Assembly: GCF_021130785.1 (NCBI RefSeq)
Contig: NC_060210.1
Location: 186,876,501-186,940,500, forward strand
From: Homalodisca vitripennis
Taxonomy: Eukaryota; Arthropoda; Insecta; Hemiptera; Cicadellidae
Direction: 5' to 3'
DNA: 64,000 nt
Below are positions 61,201-64,000 of the stretch, piece after piece. How positions within the stretch are numbered: position 1 is the stretch's first letter; every line of letters begins with the position of its first letter. The position numbers and the translations under genes are program-made. Under the pieces are notes generated by a model. It was not told the origin of the DNA. It saw nothing but the letters and a program-made list of their open reading frames with translations, and searched no databases.

Positions 61201-64000
61201 ATGTATTGACAAGACATATTCTTAATATATCTCATGAATTGTCATATGTTTGAATAATAGACGTTGTAGTACAATTACAATATGTAGATTAAAATCACAT
61301 TAATTTAAAGTTTCCGTATTTCGAAGTTGTTTGTTTGTTCGAAGTACATTTACACAATTCACATCCAAACACCTCAAGCATATGTGTGTTTCTGAGTAAA
61401 ATTTGTTTATGATTGTCTAATATATATTCCTCATTGTGTTTTTTCAAGTGTGGTTTGTTTTACCATAGAAAATGATTATATTAATGTTATTAGTTTATTG
61501 GGAGAATGAATTAAGCAGTTAAAGCTTGCAATAGCAATAAATGTGTGTGAGAGATAAAAGTTTGTATCTGTTGCAGTATACCCAAGGATGTGAGGAGTGC
61601 AGTATACAGTCATATTGTGAGAGAAGGCAAAGTGGAAGAGTGGGCTTTTCTGTAGGAGAGATAAAAGTTTTTATCTGTTGCAGTATACCCAAGGATGTGA
61701 GGAGTGCAGTATACAGTCATATTATGAGAGAAAGCAAAGTGGAAGAGTGGGACTTTCTGTGGGAGAGATAAAAGTTTGTATCTGTTGCAGTATACCCAAG
61801 GATGAGAGGAGTGCAGTATACAGTCATATTCTGAGAGAAAGCAAAGTGGAAGAGTGGGACTTTCTGTGGGAGAGATAAAAGTTTGTATCTGTTGCAGTAT
61901 ACCCAAGGACGTGAGGAGTGCAGTATACAGTCATATTCTGAGAGAAAGCAAAGTAGAAGAGTGGGACTTTCTGTGGGAGAGATAAAAGTTTGTATCTGTT
62001 GCAGTATACCCAAGGACGTGAGGAGTGCAGTATACAGTCATATTCTGAGAGAAAGCAAAGTAGAAGAGTGGGACTTTCTGTGGGAGAGATAAAAGTTTGT
62101 ATCTGTTGCAGTATACCCAAGGACGTGAGGAGTGCAGTATACAGTCATATTGTGAGAGAAGGCAAAGTGGAAGAGTGGGACTTTCTGTGGGAGAGATAAA
62201 AGTTTGTATCTGTTGCAGTATACCCAAGGACGTGAGGAGTGCAGTGTACAGTCACATTGTGAGAGAAGGCAAAGTGGAAGAGTGGGACTTTCTGTGGGAG
62301 AGATAAAAGTTTGTATCTGTTGCAGTATACCCAAGGACGTGAGGAGTGCAGTGTACAGTCACATTGTGAGAGAAGGCAAAGTGGAAGAGTGGGACTTTCT
62401 GTGGGAGAGATACAAGAACACAAACCTCAGCACAGAGAAGACCAATATCATGATTGCACTAACTACTACAAAAGAAGTATGGCTTCTAAACAGGTGTGTG
62501 ACTTCTTTGGCAGTAATTTACTATAAAATTAAATTATTTAGGTACATTTCGTATTGCAATTGTCATTATGGTAGCACTTAGGAAAATTTTTTACAATTTC
62601 TATGACCCCAAAAAACCGATACCACCCCCAGTTCATAATGTTTTATCTCTATATATGCTATAGCTTATGGGAACAATAACAGTTGTATACCCTTTTTTAT
62701 CTCGAATGATTTTGAGATATTAAGTAAATATAAATCCCTTGATAATAAATAAATTATATTTCAGTTGCCTCATAATGTACCTGCGTCTTTCGAATGAACT
62801 GGAATCACTATTATTATTGACAACATTGTGCAAATACTGGATGGCTAATTAGGATTGTTCAAAACTCACACAGGGTTCATAACTGACATTTGTTCCACGT
62901 AAAAAAATTGCACCAATAAAATTCCTTTGGCATATCAAAAAGTTGTAGCCATGACCTTTTTAGCTTTTCTTAATTAGGCAATATGACCTCGGATTAACCG
63001 TTTGCTCTTTTGACTGTGTATTAACCATAGAATTTTTCCCCATTACCAATCACGATTTTGTAGAATAAATCTTCTCCTTCTGTGTAGATAGGAGGAAGAA
63101 AGTATAAGGAGAGGTTCTTCATTAGGTTTACAGCTAGAATAACAGAGCAACTTTACGAAAGATCATATTGTTGAATATTCAAAGTATATATATCCTTTTG
63201 GAAAATTTAATTGTTTTGAGTTTAATTTTTTATTAATCCGAAGTACAAAATGATACTTCTTACATATCCAATATAACAAAATAAAATATTAAGCAATTTT
63301 TAGACAATACAATTTTATTTCTTGTCATTGTTCCTGTAAATCAGGATTAAAAATAAAATTTTTTACTTATATTATTGGCCTATTTGCTAATAATAAACAA
63401 TGAATGGCTCCATCAAAAAATAGCTTTTGTATTTAGTGTAAGGTAGCTTTTGTAAGTTAAAAAGTATATAAATTGCTGTGTAAAGATGAGAATTAAAACA
63501 GATCAGTCATTAGTTATTTAACAATAATTATTTAAAATTTGTTCAGTCTTCTGAACAGGTTAGGCAGTTAGGTTTAAACACTTGACAATTTAAGAAGACA
63601 AGATAGGGATATAAAAAATATTATGAAAATGGCTGGTTTGGTTTTGATAAATGTATAATAGTTATTTGAGGGACAACAGTTGATCTCCTTCATTCACTCA
63701 TTCTTTCAACTTAATATGTTTCATTAAATAAGAATACTACTTAATAAACTTAAAGCTTAACACAAATTTTGCGTTGTTTTGTTATTTTTTTAAACACTCT
63801 ACATAAATTCTTCCTATGACGTTTTTCCATTCAGTAATATGTATGTTGAATTCTTATTGACACTTTTTATAGCGTAAAATAATAATTTGTTGCAGATGTT
63901 TGGATTGGACCCTTGACAGCAATTCTGGTATAAGGAAACAAGAATCCTTCATCATGTTTGCCTTAGTTGCCAAACAAGAGACCGGCTTCTATGTAGCCCA
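40241..64000 (+). CDS. M1-family zinc aminopeptidase (aminopeptidase N-like), 3'-partial
   Basis: Coding exons: 40241-40411, 43559-43836, 44820-44975, 48144-48455, 48812-48995, 50545-50701, 50794-50935, 51837-51960, 55817-56018, 57095-57372, 60588-60787, 62326-62493 and 63896 to the edge. All phases join without a stop, giving 825 codons. ATG 40241 gives a signal peptide of ~22 residues ending SSALA. The M1 N-terminal domain follows (YRLP, then [20 protein letters not shown]). Active site: GAMENWG at 295-301, HELAH at 331-335, zinc-binding Glu354 after 18 residues, and Tyr417 in YDKG. The C-terminal helical (ERAP1-like) domain contains GLYRVNYD and EWDFLWERY. It cleaves N-terminal residues from peptides; insect members are often GPI-anchored gut ectoenzymes (family knowledge). 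The anchor region would be outside the window. Exon 12 has seven extra acceptor copies in front of it. Exon 10 uses a weak donor (GTTGGC). Introns are rich in transposons. Confidence 0.92.
41192..41954 (-). mobile_element. Internally deleted mariner relic (D,D34D)
   Basis: Inverted repeats of ~28 bp (CGAGGGTTATTAGAAAAATA at left, CGAGGGGTATTAGAAAAGTA at right by reverse complement), with TA at 41190-41191 and 41955-41956. The minus strand encodes the end of a mariner transposase: [20 protein letters not shown], then [19 protein letters not shown] with 34 residues between the Asp residues, a frameshift, and [19 protein letters not shown]. The N-terminal half and first catalytic Asp are missing (763 bp instead of ~1.3 kb). 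In aminopeptidase intron 1. It differs in sequence from the mariner at 28764. Confidence 0.85.
46192..46350. repeat. Foldback palindrome with ~60-bp arms
   Basis: The arm CTTTTAACTTAATTACATTA... through TTTTTTGTGA is mirrored by TCACAAAAAATAAAAG... through AATTAAGTTAAGAG. The loop is about 35 bp and includes GCCTTTTGATAGCAAGGC. The word AGAGTAAGTTAGG occurs at about 46154 and again at about 46347, as if it were a target-site duplication around the insertion. Unknown class. Confidence 0.8.
46740..47043. mobile_element. GC-rich MITE with TAA duplication (Harbinger-like, tentative)
   Basis: A 304-bp element far richer in G and C than its surroundings. The termini AGCACGGCGCCCACTGCGTC (left) and AGCACGGAGCCCATTGTGAC (right, reverse complement) continue into GGCCCGGCC tracts. 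TAA lies at 46737-46739 and 47044-47046, a 3-bp duplication of the PIF/Harbinger type. The interior repeats a degenerate CCCAYTGYGACCGGCC motif about five times on both strands. ORFs across it in several frames are by-products of GC content. Nested in the Tigger-like element. Confidence 0.68.
51972..52998 (+). mobile_element. piggyBac-like non-autonomous element with CTAG flanks
   Basis: The termini CCCTTTGAGTGCCG (left) and ACCTTTGAGTGCCG (right, reverse complement) have subterminal related blocks (ATGCAAGAAATGCC against ATGCATGAAATGCC). CTAG flanks both sides (51968-51971, 52999-53002). A frame at about 52469 begins [20 protein letters not shown], similar in style to piggyBac transposase N-termini, then degenerates. 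The interior is otherwise AT-rich and non-coding. It starts 11 bp after the 5' splice site of aminopeptidase exon 8. Confidence 0.6.
53207..54538 (+). mobile_element. Tc1/mariner-group element (DD41D spacing) with ~397-bp inverted repeats
   Basis: The termini CAGGGTGTCAATTAAGTCTG are flanked by TA (53205-53206, 54539-54540). The two ends are near-identical inverted repeats over about 53207-53603 and 54141-54538, much longer than usual for the group. The right arm includes the 3' end of the transposase gene, so the left arm carries an inverted copy of that coding end. 1332 bp, in aminopeptidase intron 8. Confidence 0.9.
53737..54186 (+). pseudogene. DD41D transposase, C-terminal part only
   Basis: A 149-codon frame starting [19 protein letters not shown] carries [12 protein letters not shown] (second Asp) and [20 protein letters not shown] (third Asp), with 41 residues between them. 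DD41D is reported for a mariner-related lineage (rosa-type). Upstream, the same frame continues through QHPQKLNV and a TAG where Trp is expected (VWAG in relatives). The DNA-binding half and first Asp are absent. The codons are otherwise well preserved, suggesting a fairly young deletion derivative. Confidence 0.85.
54545..55816. other. Rest of aminopeptidase intron 8, no recognised feature
   Basis: AT-rich intron sequence between the DD41D element and exon 9. Nothing recognisable on either strand. Confidence 0.45.
57530..58830. repeat. Helitron-like / dispersed repeat sequence in intron 10 (tentative)
   Basis: It begins with a TATATATATAAAAGAAAGTC stretch followed by AACTCAAGAACGGCTGAACC. 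This word pattern is common at one end of insect Helitron/Helentron-type and related dispersed repeats. It closes with a small inverted pair: ACTAGCTGTTACCCGCAGCC at about 58727 and GCCGTGGGTAACGGCTAGTA at about 58809-58828. The sequence between (about 57800-58600) is not recognised. The class is uncertain and no Rep/helicase coding is present. Confidence 0.4.
59671..60150. repeat. Dispersed repeat with ACTAGCTGTTTCCCGTGGC terminus
   Basis: It starts ACTAGCTGTTTCCCGTGGCT, resembling the terminus near 58727. It ends in a block (AAATTTTCATAATGATCTGT, CCATAAAGGACAAACACACA, TTTATAGATGTA) that is a familiar tail of insect dispersed repeats. No coding potential. In aminopeptidase intron 10. Confidence 0.45.
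61549..62412 (+). repeat. Eightfold 107-bp tandem repeat of a 3' splice site plus start of exon 12
   Basis: Each unit holds the end of intron 11 (AAAGTTTGTATCTGTTGCAG) and the first ~87 nt of exon 12 (encoding [13 protein letters not shown] to EEWDFLWER). The exon-start T of the eight units falls at 61577, 61684, 61791, 61898, 62005, 62112, 62219 and 62326, exactly 107 apart. Units 1-7 run into TAA right after WER (unit 1 also TAG after WAFL). Unit 8 continues as [10 protein letters not shown] to the donor at 62494. Units differ by few substitutions (for example GATGTG/GACGTG, ATTGTG/ATTCTG), so the array is young or homogenised. All eight keep the acceptor AG. Confidence 0.97.
62494..63895. 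other. Aminopeptidase intron 12, no recognised feature
   Basis: AT-rich intron between exon 12 (donor GTGTGT at 62494) and exon 13 (acceptor TTGTTGCAG ending 63895). No element or RNA recognised. Confidence 0.5.

Noticed and set aside
61610..62423. Series of overlapping 92-98-codon minus-strand ORFs across the array
   Set aside because: They repeat every 107 bp because the repeat is open in an antisense frame; they are shadows of the exon copies.
61541..62581. CRISPR-like or coding tandem-repeat protein
   Set aside because: Direct repeats have no unique spacers, and 107 is not a multiple of 3, so no frame continues through the array. The exon/acceptor explanation accounts for every base.

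Overview
The window is an animal nuclear locus, almost certainly from an insect and most likely a hemipteran. The evidence is: AT-rich DNA, short exons with GT-AG introns, no bacterial operons, and a dense mix of insect-type transposons (mariner, Tc1, Tigger, piggyBac, Merlin-like and hAT elements, a Jockey retroposon, a tRNA-derived SINE). The species cannot be named from the sequence alone. None of the three host genes is an uninterrupted reading frame. I reconstructed them by joining exons at splice sites that keep phase and family homology.

Layout. (1) 1-23065, minus strand: two tandem head-to-tail histidine acid phosphatase (HAP) genes. The upstream copy (HAP-B, 22775 down to 8831) is complete in seven coding exons, 408 codons plus stop. 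The downstream copy (HAP-A, 6761 down to the window edge) shows six exons and lacks its last exon(s). Exon phases match exactly and lengths match in all shared internal exons but one. A conserved, TATA-containing upstream block marks both. The introns of HAP-B hold a Tigger element, a Merlin-like MITE, a SINE and an LTR-element relic. (2) 23065-40200: no host gene that I can support. It contains hAT, Tc1 and Jockey relics, a mariner inserted in the Jockey gag, a second Merlin-like MITE, a deleted piggyBac-like element and a TIR element with palindromic ends. (3) 40241-64000, plus strand: an M1 zinc aminopeptidase (aminopeptidase N-like) gene with 13 visible coding exons, running off the right edge. 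Its introns hold a mariner relic, a Tigger-like element carrying a nested GC-rich MITE, a piggyBac-like element next to a 5' splice site, a mariner-group element with ~397-bp inverted repeats, and Helitron-like repeats.

The most unusual structure is in the aminopeptidase gene at 61549-62412. The 3' splice site plus the first ~87 bases of exon 12 are repeated eight times with an exact 107-bp period. Only the last acceptor gives an open frame into the rest of the exon. The other seven lead to an in-frame stop. The repeat boundaries coincide with a GAGAGATA microhomology shared by intron and exon, which explains how it arose. A second observation is mosaic similarity between the two phosphatases: exons 3 and 6 are nearly identical while exons 1, 2, 4 and 5 are strongly diverged, which points to gene conversion or selection.

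How the genes relate: both host families are predicted secretory-pathway or ectoenzyme hydrolases (HAP with N-terminal hydrophobic segment and glycosylation sequons; M1 aminopeptidase with signal peptide), of the kind found on gut, salivary or venom-type epithelia. That shared location is inference; nothing shows they act together.
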